Position numbers and translations under genes: made by a program
The notes under the pieces: generated by a model
Told to the model about the DNA's origin: nothing
Seen by the model: only the letters and a program-made list of their open reading frames with translations
Database searches by the model: none
Part shown: one piece after another, positions 12,601-24,863 of the stretch
Layout of the letters: each line of letters starts with the position of its first letter
Position numbering within the stretch: position 1 is the first letter of the stretch
From: Mrakia gelida
Lineage: Eukaryota; Basidiomycota; Tremellomycetes; Cystofilobasidiales; Mrakiaceae
Assembly: GCA_024345305.1 (NCBI GenBank)
Contig: BRON01000003.1
Coordinates: 806,001 to 870,000, forward strand
Direction of reading: 5' to 3'
Length of the DNA: 64,000 bases

Positions 12601-15600
12601 CGCTTCTTCGACTCCTCTCCCAGCTCTCGGACGTCATGGCTCAGTTGGAGGCAGCCTCGGACTCGGTCGACTTCAACTACTCAGCTATCCAAGTCATCGG
12701 TCGCTGGCTTATCGATCTTGCGTCGAACATCCCTTCGGAAGCCGTCGTCGCTCTTCAAGCTCAGCTCACGGTCCTCCAGAACTCGATCAGCACCGATTCG
12801 GGAGGAGGACAGAGGGAGATTTGGCTCTCGAGTCTTCCTCGAACCTCCCAGCAGGCGTTCTTCGATCTCGAACGTCGCTTGGTGCATCTCGTCGCTGAGG
12901 CTTCAACCTCTCACAAGGACTTCCAACGTGAGTTTCTGCCTCAGATCCACGCTTCTCTTCGTTGTTCTGACCTCCCTTTTCATCCTACCATCCAGACCTT
13001 CGAGTTTCCGCCTTCCAGGTCGCTGCCACGTCGTCGTTGGGCCTCGAGGAGAGTCGTTCAGGTCTCGAGACTCTCGGACGAGAGATCGAAGAGGTGAGCA
13101 GCTTTCCTTCCCTTCCATGAGTTCCCGAGTTTCCCGCTGACCTCTCCTTTCCGCAGGCTCTTCGAAACATCACCTTCGCCGATTCCATCGAGCAACTCGA
13201 ACCTCCTTCCCCTCCAGCATCGAGCTTGATCGCTGTTGCTGAGCTCGACGTGCTCTCCGTCTTGCTCTCGAACACCAACTCGACGGTGAGTTCCCCTCCG
13301 TCTTCTCTTCTTCTCAAGCCCAAGCTGACCCGTCATTCATCATCTCCAGATTCACCTCGACCTTCAAGAAGTCGTCAAGGCTGCTCAGTCGATGCCTTCG
13401 TTCCCTCTCTTCGACATGGTCGCCGTTCAGCACGCGATTTGGTCCTTGGACGCTGGAGGTTAGTCGCGATCTCCATCCTCGAATCTCAAGTCTGTTCTGA
13501 CTCCTTTCCCTTCAACTTCTTCAGCCACTCTCGACTCTACCGTCAGGAAAGACCTCCTCAAGTCTTGGCTTCGCGTCGTTTGGACGAACGGATCGAGCCA
13601 GGTGAGTTTGCTCTCCTCTCGCTTCCCTCTTCTCGGAGTTTTCACTGAGCTGACTTCGTCTCTTTCTCACAGACATTGACCGGTGCCGCCGATCTCTTCC
13701 GACCCGTCGTTCTCACTGAGCTTCTCGAGAAGAGGTTCGTCCCGAGATCCCTCGTCTATCTTCCGCCCTCGCGTCGGTCGATCTGACTCTTCTTCCCCAT
13801 CTTCTTTCCCTTCAGTGATCAAGCTGCTTCGAAGCTCAAGGACATCCTCGAGTTGGACATCGCTCTCGGACGAGTCGGAACAGTTCTTGGAGTTCGCAGT
13901 CGACTCGCAACTGAGTCTCGTCAGACCTCAACGACTCAGGTGTTGGTTCGAATGATCCTCGATGTGAGTCTGCTTCCTTCGCTCTTCCGACGCTCCTCAC
14001 CCTTCCGTTCTGACCCATCCCGTTCCCTTTCTTCAGCTCTGCCACGCCTTCGAGACTTCCTACGAGAACGGGGTTCTCGCTCAATTGGAGGCTCAGGCTG
14101 AGGTCAACGCGTTCGCCGACCTCGAAAGCTTCGTCGCTGGACTCGAATCGACTTCCCACGCCTTCCTCGGAACCTCCCTTCGAACTCACATCTCCCCCGC
14201 TCTTCGACACCTCCACATGCAACCTCGAGAGACTCCAGCCAGCCTGGAAGCACTTGGACGAGCTTGGGTAGCCCTCTCGCTCGCCTTCTTGTCGCTCTAC
14301 GTCCCGGACGTCCCCATCGATCCCGCGGTCGCTCAGCAGTCCCAGCTCGCCTTGTTGGAGAGTCAGGATCAACGACTCACCGCTCAGGCCATGGCCATTC
14401 GTCGTTCGGAGTCGGAGATCACCGGAAACGCGTCGAACCCCAGGCTCAAGATCAACGAGGAACGACTCGCCGTCGTCCAGGGATCGATCTCCCAACTCGG
14501 ACCTCTCGTCGTCGAGCGTGAGACCAACGTCTCCCTCCTCTCGACCATGTTCAAGGAGATCCACCACTTCCTCTACCAAGTCGTCGACCCGTCGCGTCTC
14601 CAGGAGCTCATGGATCTCCTCGCTCGGTCATCGGACTCCCAAGCCTTCCTTCGAGAGCAGTCAGCTCAGGACAACGTCGTCGGATTCCTCCAGAGGATTA
14701 AGGAGACCTACGGACTCTTCTCGGACCTCACCCAACCCATCGATCTCGCGCTCTCCCAGCTTCGAACAGGACTTCGATTCCTCGCTCGAGCCGCTGAGCT
14801 TCAGTCGTCGCTTCAGAAGGGAAGGTCGGAATCCGAGCTCGTCTCGATCCTCGTCGAGTTCCCCACCGCCTTCAGCATCGAGCGACTCCACGCTGCCGAG
14901 CTCCCAGTTCGTCTCAAGTCGGAGGCTCCAGCGGTCGCCACCTCCAAGCTCCTCATCCTCGAAGCTCAGGCCATCGGATACGACGTCGCCATCGGTCTTC
15001 GTCTCGACGACAGGACTGTTCGATCCGTCGGAGTCATCTTCGATCAGCTCTCCCACCTCTGGCTCATGGACAGGGAGAAGGAAGCTCAGGCGAAGCAGGA
15101 GGCCGAGAGTCTCTACCGTCAACGACGAGCGGAGGAGGAGATCCTCTCGGACATCGAGCTCGAGGAGAAGGAGTTCAAGGAGCTCTTCCCTCAGTTCGGA
15201 GACATCATGGACGAGGAGGAGGAGGACTCGCAGACGACGACGAGCTTGACTGGAAAGTCTACAGCCTTCGTTCGTCCCGAGCAAGCTTCAGAGTTGTACC
15301 GACTTCACGGTGAGTCACCCCATCTTCTTTCCTCTTTCTTCCTCGCCATCTTCGTTGCTGACTCCCTTTCGCTCCCTTCTTTCTTCTTTCTCTTCTCAGC
15401 CTCTCTCTTCACCACTTCGGCCAACGTCGACCAGAAGCAGACCTACCTTGGTCAACGAGGAGACGTCATCCGAGACGTGTTCGACGGACCCTACGACGCG
15501 CTCACGGACTCGTTGGACGAACAACTCGCCTTCCAGATCGACCTCCTCTCCAAGGAGACCACCAGGATCACGTCGGCTCCCAACCCCAATGGACGACCCT

Positions 15601-18600
15601 ACGACTTCTACTCGGACGCCAACCCCAACGAGATGAGGAAGGCCGTTCACCTCGTCGGTCGACTCGTTCGACGACTCGAAAGTCTCTCGGAGGAATGGCC
15701 GGAGCAGATGGTTCTTCGACATCTCAACGACCGATGCCAGGCTATTCTCTCGATGAACCTCAACAGCTCCATCGTCAAGGTCATCGCCGCCTTCGAGGGT
15801 CTCCTCCTTCACACCGCCGACTGGGAAGCCTACGCCAACCGAGACAACACCCTCAAGTCGTTCCAAGCCGACATCGGAGACCTCATCGTCAGCTGGCGTC
15901 GACTCGAGTTGTCTTGCTGGGCTCAGCTCCTCGAGACTCAAGCGGTCGCGTTCGCCGATGGAGCAGCCGTTTGGTGGTTCCGACTCTACGAGGTCCTCGT
16001 CCAAGGAGCTCGGTCGGCCGTCATCGAAGACGAGCAGAGTGGAACGACGACCGCTGCTGAGAACCACGCCGCCGGGATCATCACTCTCCTCGACCAGTTC
16101 GTCTCGAGCTCCCCTCTCGGACAGTACTCCTCCAGGCTTCGTCTCCTTCGAGCCTTCTCTCGATACCTCGGACTCCTCTCGGAAACCTCGACGACCTTCC
16201 CTGGTTTGGATCGGATCTCGAGGATCCTCGGAAGTCTGGCGGAACGGTACACCCTCGTCGAGCCCAAGGTCGTCGCTTCCCTTCAGAGCCAGAGAGCCAA
16301 GGTCGAGACGAGCATCAGGGACTTCATCAAGCTCGCGAGTTGGAAGGACGTCAACGTTCACGCCCTCAAGGCTAGCGCTCAGCACACCCATCGACAGCTT
16401 CATCGATGCATCAGGAAGTTCAGGGAGATCCTTCGACAACCGTGTCTACCCCTCATCGGAGCTCCCGAGGCCAGCGACTCCCCTTCCGAGACCAGCAACG
16501 TCTCCACCTCCGAGCAGGTCCCTTCTTCGACTTCGTTCACCTCCGAAACTTTCCCCATCGCACCTCAAGGAAGCATCGTCTCGTCGGCTCCCCACCTCGT
16601 CAACCTCCCTTCCACCTTCGGCAAGTTCCAGCAACTCCTCTCGTCGTCGATTCGTCCCTCCCTCGGCAAGACCGAGTCGGAGGCAGTCAACGATCTCGCC
16701 GTCGAGATCATCACCACCTCCAAGGCTCTCGCCGACGAAACTCCTGGATCGGTCACGGAGGACACCCTCAAGATCCTCAAGGGTCTCCTCACGAGGAAGA
16801 GACGAGCGTTGGGAGATCTCCTCAAGGAGCTCAAGAGGATCGGTCTCTCGACCAACGTCCGACCTGACGTTCTCGCTCGACAGCAGTCGTTGGCCACCCT
16901 CCACGCTCTCGACCTCCTCGTTCGACCCTCCTCCCTCCAACCCTCGACGATCTCTTCCCTCAACCGAATCGAGAACTACCACTTCCGTCTCCTCATCACC
17001 ATGCCGGACCTTCGAAACTCGCTTCGAGATCATCACGCCGATCTTCTCACTCGAGAGCTTCAACGATCCATCGGATTCGTCGAGAGCACGCTCGCCGTCG
17101 CGTTGGACAACAGGATTCGGTGAGTTCTCGCTTCGCATCTTCTCTCTTCCAATGCTTCTCCCTCTGACTCTAACCTCTCGTATCCCTTTCATCCAGACTC
17201 GCCAACGGGCTTCGACAGTACGAGGTTCTTCGACAGTTCGTTGATCGACTCTCGGTCGCTGGACAACCCACTTCGAAGGCCATCGCTCTCGTCGGAGACT
17301 CCTTCGACGTTCCTCTCCTCGAGGCTCATCAGCTCATGTGCAGGATCGCCGACTCGCTCCAAGAGACCATCGAGGCTCGAGTCAGCTACGAACACGTCGT
17401 CAAGCCTTCAAGCACTTCGTCGAGCTCGTCGGCCGCTCTCAGCTCCGTCTCTTCCCAAGCCATCGAGCTCCGAGACAGCCTCGCTTCCATCCCTTCGTCG
17501 GAGCAGAAGACGGTTCCCATTCTCATGGACGGTTCGTTATATCTTTTCGCCCTCTTCTTCCCTCGATCTCACTCAAACGCGTCCTGATCAACTTCTTCCC
17601 TTTCCTTTTTCAGATGAACTCGACGCTCTTCGCAGTTGTCAGGCCTTCATCTCCAGCGGGATCGACACCTTCCAGCAACTCTCCATCTCCGAACCTCACT
17701 TCAGGCACGTCTACGAACGAGTTCTCGCCGCTCTCAAGTCGTCCAAGGTTGTCCTCCCTTCCCAACCCGAGTCGACTCAGGAGGCCGACGTTCTCCTCTG
17801 GCAGAAGAGCGACAAGATCGTCAACTCCCTCCTCGTCGTTGCCCAAGACCTTCGCTCCCTTCCCACCCCCAAGCCGGTGGTCGAAGACGAGGACCTCGAG
17901 GAAACCCCGGATCGCTACCTCGTCGACGGCTCTTCCTCCCTCGGAAAGACCCATCAACTCCTTCGTCTCCCGGACCTCGTCTCTCAACTCAAGGACCTCT
18001 TCCACCACTCCTCGGCCTCCGTCTTCGTCTCTCAAGCCGTCGTTCACCGAATCACCCCCTTCCTCGCGGAGTACGCTTTGGCCGTCGGATCTCACCTCGT
18101 CGCGTCGTCGTCCTGGACTGGAGCGATCTACAAACTCGCCTTCATCCTCAGTTCGATGACTGCCAGTCTCGCTCTCAAGGGTTTCTGTACTCCTCAGGAG
18201 GCTGGAGATACTGAGAGTGGTGAGGGAGAGGGTGGGAAGACCCAGGATGGAACCGGAATGGGAGAAGGTTCCGGAGCCGAGAACGTCAGCGAGCAGATCG
18301 AGGACGAGAGTCAAGTCGAAGGTCTTCAAGGCGAGGAGAACGAACCCCAGCCCAAGGACCAGAAGAAGAGCGAAGGAGGAGCCATCGAGATGAGCGAGGA
18401 CTTCGGAGGAGAGCTCGAGGACGTCTCAGCAGACGGATCGGACGAGGAGGAGGACGAGGGAGAAGAGGACGGAGAAGAGTCTCCTCCCGACGAGCAGATC
18501 GGCGACGTCGACCCTCTCGACGAGAATGCTGTCGACGAGAAGCTCTGGGGAGACGAGAAGGGAGATGATAGTGATCAGAAGGACGAGAAGCTCGATCAGG

Positions 18601-21537
18601 ATCACTCGACGGAACAGAGCAAGGTGAGTTCCCGTTCAGCGCTCTTCTTTCGAAGGTTCGAAGCTGACTTTTCCCTTCGTTCCTCTTTCTTTCCCAGGAC
18701 TCCGAGATGGTCGCCAAGGAGAACGAAACTCCCCAGCAGCAGGATCAGAAGGAGAAGCCCGAAGCCGACCCTCAAACCAACGAGGAGAACCCGGACGAGA
18801 ACGAGAACGGCGAGGAGCAGGAGCAAGAGGATCCCGAAGGAGAGGAGGAGCCTCGAGGTCAAGGAGAGAAGATGCCTGATCACGTCCCAGAGGCGGACAC
18901 TCTCGACCTTCCCGATACCCTCGACCTCGGAGAAGACGACGACAAGAGCGAGGACGGAGGCATGGACATGCCAGACGACCCTCTCGCCGACGAAATCCCT
19001 CCCGCCGACGAGAACGCACCCTCCCAGAAGCAGAAGTCTCCCGAACCCGACGAGTTCCCCTCTCAACCCGAAGGAGAAGGAGACGACGCTCCCGAGCCTA
19101 CTCTCCCTGAGCCTGGAGCCGACGATCCTACCGCCGAACCCGAGGAAACGGACGCTACCGATCCAGCTCAAGCTGAAGCGGGCGAGGAAGACATCGACAT
19201 GGAAGAGGAAGTCGAACACGAGCTTCACGCCGCCAAACCCAAGGTCGAGAGCGGAAACGACACTTCGGACGCTGCTGCAGCTCCAGAGGAGGTTGGAATC
19301 GAGACCGGTCAGGAGGAGGCCCCTACCGAGCAGGAGGATGGAGCGAAGGACGAGGTTGGAAAGCAAGCCGACGCGTCGACCGCTGATCGTCAAGACGAAG
19401 GAGGAGACAACACTCAGGACGACTCGTGAGTTTCTCTCTCCCTTATGTCTATTGAAATGGATACTAATCTAGTTGTTTTCCCTTAACAGACCTTCCGAAC
19501 CTCCTCCGAACGCGACTGAGTCGCGAGGCGGTCAAGGCGAGACCGTTCCGATGGAGAACGCTCCCGACGACGACGCTCCTCCTCCTCCCAAGGCTCAGGA
19601 TACCAACCCTCTTCGAAACCTCGGAGACGCCCTCAAGGAGATTCGACGAAGGTTCGAGCAGATTGAGGACGCTCCCGAGGAAGCGGAGGAGACTCCCAAC
19701 GATCCCGCTCAGGAGAAGGACGGAGACTCGTCGATGCAACCCGCCGAGGTCGAATACGCTCGAGACGACGAGGACGAGGAGATGCAGGCTCTCGGACCTG
19801 CTCCCGACGACCAAGTTCAAGACCTCTCTGAACTCAGGATCGCCGACGACGAGCAGGAGAGCAAGGAGGTCGCTCACGACATGGACATCGACGAGGATCC
19901 AGCTTCAGCCCCCGAGCAAACCCTCGATCTTCAAGCCCCAGAGCAGGATCTCACCGCCGAGAAGGCTCTCACCGAAACTCAGCTCCGTCAACGAGGATTC
20001 CAGCAGGATCCCAAGCTCGAGAAGGACGAGCCGAAGGAGGTCGAGGAGGACGAGCCGACGCCGCTCACGGAGGAGGAAGCGAAAGCTCTCAACGAGGAGG
20101 TCGAGGTCAAGACCAAAGAATGGATCAACTCGGATCGATCCTCTTCCTCCGCCGAGGACATCTGGAGACTCTACACCTCTCTCACCCACGATCTCTCGCA
20201 CTCCCTCTGCGAGCAGCTTCGTCTCATCCTCGAACCCACTCTCGCGACGCGTCTCAAGGGAGACTACCGAACTGGAAAGCGTCTCAACATGAAGAAGATC
20301 GTGCCCTACGTCGCCTCCGAGTTCACCAAGGACAAGATCTGGCTTCGAAGGACGCGACCCAGCTCCAGGGAGTACCAAGTTCTCGTTTCGCTCGACGATT
20401 CCAAGTCGATGGTGAGTCACCGCGGCTTCCTTTCTTCCCCAGTTCTCGAACAGAGCTGACCTTTATCTCGCCGCTTCCTTGTTCCTCAGGCCGAATCTCA
20501 CTCCGTTCATCTCGCCTACGAGACCCTCGCCCTCGTTTCCCAAGCTCTCACCAAGCTCGAGGTTGGAGATCTTGGAATCGCGTCGTTCGGAACGGATATG
20601 GAGATGGTCCACCCTCTCGACGGAACCACCTTCTCCGATCAAACCGGAGCCAACGTTCTCTCCCGATTCAAGTTCGATCAGAAGGTGAGTCTCTCCTCCT
20701 GCTCTTCGCTTCAGTTCGAACGCGTTCTGACCAACCCTCCTTTCAATCTTCCTCAGGCTACCAATGTCCTGCTCCTCGTCGAGCGATCTCTCGCGGTCCT
20801 TGCTGAGGCTCGTCAGCGACGTGCTTCGACCTCGTCAACTTCAGCCGACCTCTGGCAACTTCAGATCATCCTTTCCGACGGGTTCGTTTTTCTTTTCCTT
20901 CGTTTCCTTCGAGAGATCCGACTTGCTGACTTCGATTCGTCTTCGTTCTTTACAGAATCTGTCAATCTCACGACGAGCTCCGAACCCTTCTTCGAAAAGC
21001 TGCCGAACAGCGAGTCATGATCGTCTTCATCCTCAGTTCGTTCCCTCTTCGTTCTCTCGCGTCTCCAACCTCTTGCTCCAACTGACGCCTTCTCATTTCC
21101 CCCTTCTCTTCCTACAGTTGACTCTCTTCACCGCTCCACTCAACCTACTGGAATGGCCGGAGTCGCCGAACCAGCTGCTCATCAGAGGAACTCCATTCGT
21201 GAGTCTTCGCCTCCCATTCGCGTCGATTCTCGCGTTCGTCTTTCTGACATTATTCATTTCCCTTTCACTCCTTTCTCAGTCTCGATGCAGAGCGCGAAGT
21301 ACGAGGCTAACGCTAAGGGTCAGATGGAGCTCGTTATGGAAAGGTTCGTCTCCCGTTTTCTTTCTCGAATCCCATCAACCCCGTCGAGAAGACTCACGCT
21401 AACTTCGCTTGTTCTTCTGCAGGTACCTCGACACCTTCCCCTTCGAGACCTACGTTGTCCTCCGAGACGTCAGCGCCCTTCCCGAGGTTCTCAGTGGTGT
21501 TCTTCGTCAATGGATGGAGAGGATCGCCGAGCAGTAG
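3618..21537 (+). CDS. MDN1: Midasin, giant AAA+ ATPase of 60S ribosome assembly
   Basis: Midasin (Rea1) is a dynein-like six-module AAA+ machine that strips assembly factors (Ytm1, Rsa4) from pre-60S particles. I assembled 29 exons with 28 short introns that sum to 5243 residues, within the family range (about 4900-5600). Exon 1 is 3618-4048; the longest are 9672-12122, 15400-17119 and 6886-8414. Walker A motifs mark the six AAA modules near residues 370 (PPSSGKTH), 742 (GETGTGKT), 1204 (GPTSSGKT), 1503 (GETGCGKT), 1895 (GSPGVGKT) and 2207 (GPSSSGKT). Walker B-like DEVNLA, DELNLA, DEVSLA and DEMNLA follow. A long linker leads to an Asp/Glu-rich region (about residues 4335-4925). The C-terminal VWA/MIDAS domain has its DxSxS motif (DDSKS) at about 5019-5023, and that motif is followed by an exon junction. 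AAA1 is the most degenerate module, as is usual. The start ATG is preceded by in-frame TTG GTG codons only. Confidence 0.97.
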
Positions 21538-21548
21538 TGGACGACTTC

Positions 21549-21626
21549 GTGAGTTCAGAATCGAATCGCTCGTCGTCGTCTCCCGATCCCCTTGCTGACC
21601 TCGTCTTCTCTTCCTTCGTACTCCAG
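21549..21626 (+). other. Likely 3'-UTR intron of MDN1
   Basis: Eleven bases after the MDN1 stop codon (TAG 21535-21537) there is a full local-type intron: GTGAGT donor at 21549, GCTGAC branch site, pyrimidine tract and CTCCAG acceptor ending at 21626. It does not change the protein. Its closeness to the stop codon would keep it outside the usual distance for nonsense-mediated decay. Confidence 0.55.
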
Positions 21627-22146
21627 GGTCGTGCTTTTCTTTCTTCTTTTCAACTTTTCTTCTCTCATCTTTCATCTTCATTTCCCTTGCATGTTCATCT
21701 CTCTCGCTCTCGTTCTCCCTGCTTAATCCTAGACCTTCTCTTATCATCTCGTTTTCGTTCGCGTGTTGTACTCTAGAAGTTTGGTTGGTTTCTCGTTTCT
21801 TCTTTCACTTTCATCGCTAGTTTCGTTATCATCATTCAGTTCACTCACATCCAGAGCTCCTCCGAGTAGCAGCTGTTGATTGATCGAACGAAGGACTGGT
21901 CGAAGTCGACGCGGCGGTGCGACCAGACGCGTCGCGAAGATTCGAAAGTGAGCTCAATTCTCTCCTTCTTTGGGTTCAGGAGGGGTCAAAGAGGAGGCAG
22001 TCTCGTGATCAACTTTCCCTACTTTTCTCCATAGAGTCTTCAGCGGCTTGACCACCGCTTCTGAGTCCACCACGTCATGATCAAGGGACGAGGGGGCGAG
22101 GGGCGAGGGAGCGAAAGCTGAGCTCCTCGTTTTTCGCTGCTCACCC
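21627..22146. other. Intergenic: MDN1 3' UTR and promoter of the dehydrogenase gene
   Basis: T-rich 3'-UTR-like sequence up to about 21840, then a purine-rich block and the upstream region of the next plus-strand gene. No coding frame with local codon use and no RNA gene seen. Confidence 0.5.
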
Positions 22147-24325
22147 ATGTTCATTCGACGAGTAGCTCTTTCAACCACCAGGATCAATCCCAACAGCTTC
22201 ATCTACCCTCTCCCTTTCGTCCACCGAAACTTCACCCACTCCTCCACTCGAAAAAGTGAGCGAGAACGGACAGCGACCCTCGTCTTCGTTTCGTCCGAGC
22301 TCACCAAATCTCCTCCCTCTGATCACCCTTCCTTCGTCTCCTCCACAGTGCCCTCATACGACGACGTCGACGTCATCACCGCTTACGAGCAGAACCTTCC
22401 TACCAAGGCCTTCAGTCAAGAAGGTGCTGGACAAGAACACTCGATGGGACCTAGTGCAGAGCACACGAAGCTCGAGGTCAGCTCCCTCCCTCCCTCCTCT
22501 CTTCCTTCTCCTCGACTCGAAGAGTTTTCGCCACCAAGACTCCTCTGACTGTCTTCCTCGCATCCTCTTCTTGTTCTTGTAGCACTGGGATGCCGATGGA
22601 AAGCCTTTCTTGAAGGAGTACGAAGGTGAGTAGCGTCAATCCGAGTCTTCGTCCCTCTCGCGTCTCCTCGCTCATCTTGGACCCTGCTCGTCACTCGGGA
22701 CGATGTCTGACTCTTTACCCTCCTCTTCGGTCTTTCAGGGAGCGGGAAGCTCAAGGGAAAGAACGCTCTTCTGACGGGGGCTGACTCGGTGAGCAAATGC
22801 ACGCTCACGTCGTCTCCCTGGCGTCGAATCTCGACTGACGTTGCATCCTCTCTCTCAGGGAATTGGGAGATCCGCCGCCATCATGATGGCTCGAGAGGGA
22901 GCCGATATCTCGATCGCGTATCTGCCCGAGGAGCAGAAGGAGTGAGTCTAGTCTTATCGCTCGAGCTCGACCCCTTTCCCACCTCGACGCGTCGCAAAAC
23001 TCTTCTCCCTTCCTTCCTTCGCTTTCTCGGTTCTCCAACCATTGCCGATGCTGATACCTCTCCCTCTTATTCGCCCATAGTGCCGAGGACGTCAGAGATC
23101 ACATCCTCAACTCGCCATACTCGAAAGGAGTCAAAATCGAGCTCATCGCGTGCGACCTCTCCATTCCTGGAGACTCAGAACCAGAGAGGATCGTGAAGCA
23201 GCATGTCAAGGCCCACGGAGATCGAATCGACATCCTCGTCAACAACGCAGCTCAGCAGGTTCGTCAGATCCATCTCGAACGCGTCTCGTTCGTCGGCTTT
23301 CGTTTCGCGACGCGAATTGACCTCTGCTTTCCTTCCCCTCTCGCTCTCGCAGATCACTCAAAAGGACCTCACCAAAATCGACCTCGAAGATGTCTCCAGA
23401 ACTTTCCAGTGCGTCGAGATGTGTCGACTTGTACAGCGAGACTGCGACTGCAACAAACGCTCACTCCGTCGTTCCGTCCCTCTCTTTCTCCGCAGGATAA
23501 ACATTGTCTCGATGTTCGGTATCACCAAATACGCTCTCCCTCACATGAGACGAGGAGCTTCGATCATCAACACTACTTCCGTCACGGCTTACAAGGTCAG
23601 TCAGCCCTCTGTTTGTCTTTCGAAATCGCGTCGCGAAGCTGATCGTCCCTCGTCTTCTCTCGATCAGGGTTCCGGAGGATTCATGGATTGTGCGTCATCT
23701 TTCTGGCTCTAGCAAACATTCTCACGCTGACTGTTTTTCTTCTTCTTCCCTTCCAGACGCTGCTACCAAAGGAGCCATCGTCTCGTTCACTCGATCTCTC
23801 TCCGTTCAGCTTTCGCCGAAGGGAATCAGAGCAAATGCCGTCGCACCTGGACCGATCTACACTCCTCTTCAACCTGCAGCTCGACCTGCCGAAGAGATCG
23901 ACGGGTGAGCGCTCAGCCTTCTCTCTTTTTCGATGTGCGCGTTGCTCGTCGCTGATCTCATTTCTTCTACGTTGTGAAACAGGTTCGGAGCCGGAGCTGT
24001 GCCTCTTCACCAGAGAGCTGGGATGCCAGTCGAGTGTGGTCCCTCCTACGTCTTCCTTGCCAGCGCTGACTCAAACTGTGAGATCCGAAACGAGTTGGAC
24101 GCGTCTCGAAGACGATTCGAGGCTGACCTTCGACGCCTTTCCCTTCGATCCTTTATTAACTCTCCAGACATGACTGGCCAGGTTCGTGTTTGTCTGCATC
24201 TACCTATCTCCCTTCTCTTGCTCTTGATTACTGATCAAGCGTCGCTCTTCTCGACGTTTCCCTCATCGCGTCCGCTCGGCTTTCAGGTTCTCCACATCAA
24301 CGCCGGCATGCTCTCTTCTTCGTAA
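22147..24325 (+). CDS. NAD(P)-dependent short-chain dehydrogenase/reductase with presequence-like N-terminus
   Basis: Thirteen exons (22147-22255, 22349-22476, 22583-22625, 22739-22788, 22859-22941, 23081-23258, 23353-23408, 23496-23595, 23668-23689, 23757-23904, 23983-24077, 24168-24181, 24287-24325) give 354 residues. The cofactor motif TGADSGIG lies at about residue 106, NNAA follows, the catalytic serine is in NTTSV (about 244), and the YAATK active-site pair is Y257/K261. After it come the PGPIYTPL and YMTGQVLHINAG blocks. The TGADSGIGR...YLPEEQ style resembles the YghA/YhdF and glucose/ribitol-dehydrogenase-like SDR group; the substrate is unknown. The first 36 residues are rich in Arg, Ser and Thr, without acidic residues, and look like a mitochondrial presequence (inference). 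The first intron separates this exon from the conserved start, so an alternative cytosolic form is conceivable. Exon 12 is only 14 nt. Confidence 0.88.
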
Positions 24326-24863
24326 CTACTTATAGTCTGCGAGCTCATACTTCACTTTACAACTACTCGCTGGGTTGATTTCTCGAGCGATGGAAAGACG
24401 CAGAGAGAGTCGAGGGAGACGCGACTAGTCGACGGCTGCTTTTGGCGGAGGGGAGCTGCAGACCGCGAGACAGATGGGGATCGGTCAACAGATATGCACG
24501 CCGAAAGAGTTCAGAGAGCTTGTTTCGATAGAAAGATGTGTCCGGAATCAAAGAAAGGGTGCGTCGAGGCAAAGACGAGATTCGACGGACAAGACGTCTC
24601 TTTCCTCGCTTCGCCTCGAACAGATTTTCTGCATCATCTCTCTCGATGAGTCACCAACTGCTTTTGGTATTGAGAGCAACGAAAATTCGACGCTCAAAAT
24701 CTGCTTGCTGAGCTCGCAGCCGGCGAAGGAGAGGAGAGGAATGAATTTCGAGGAGTTGAGCTCACACCTTCACAAGCTCATCCTGCGATGTGAGCTTATC
24801 CTCGTCTTCTCGCTCACGAAAAGACTACCGAGAGCACGGCTGACCTCCCTCTTCGTCTCCAGA
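24326..24863. other. Intergenic with a putative 5'-UTR intron of POP4
   Basis: No gene recognised. The sequence at 24790-24862 has a GTGAGC donor, a GGCTGAC branch and a CTCCAG acceptor ending one base before the POP4 start codon, so it reads as an intron in the POP4 5' leader. An upstream ATG at 24740 would run into a stop right after this junction. Confidence 0.45.

Noticed and set aside
17241..19472. 743-codon plus frame overlapping MDN1
   Set aside because: Only parts coincide with true MDN1 exons; the rest runs through introns and out of phase, giving Arg/Ser/Thr-rich junk.
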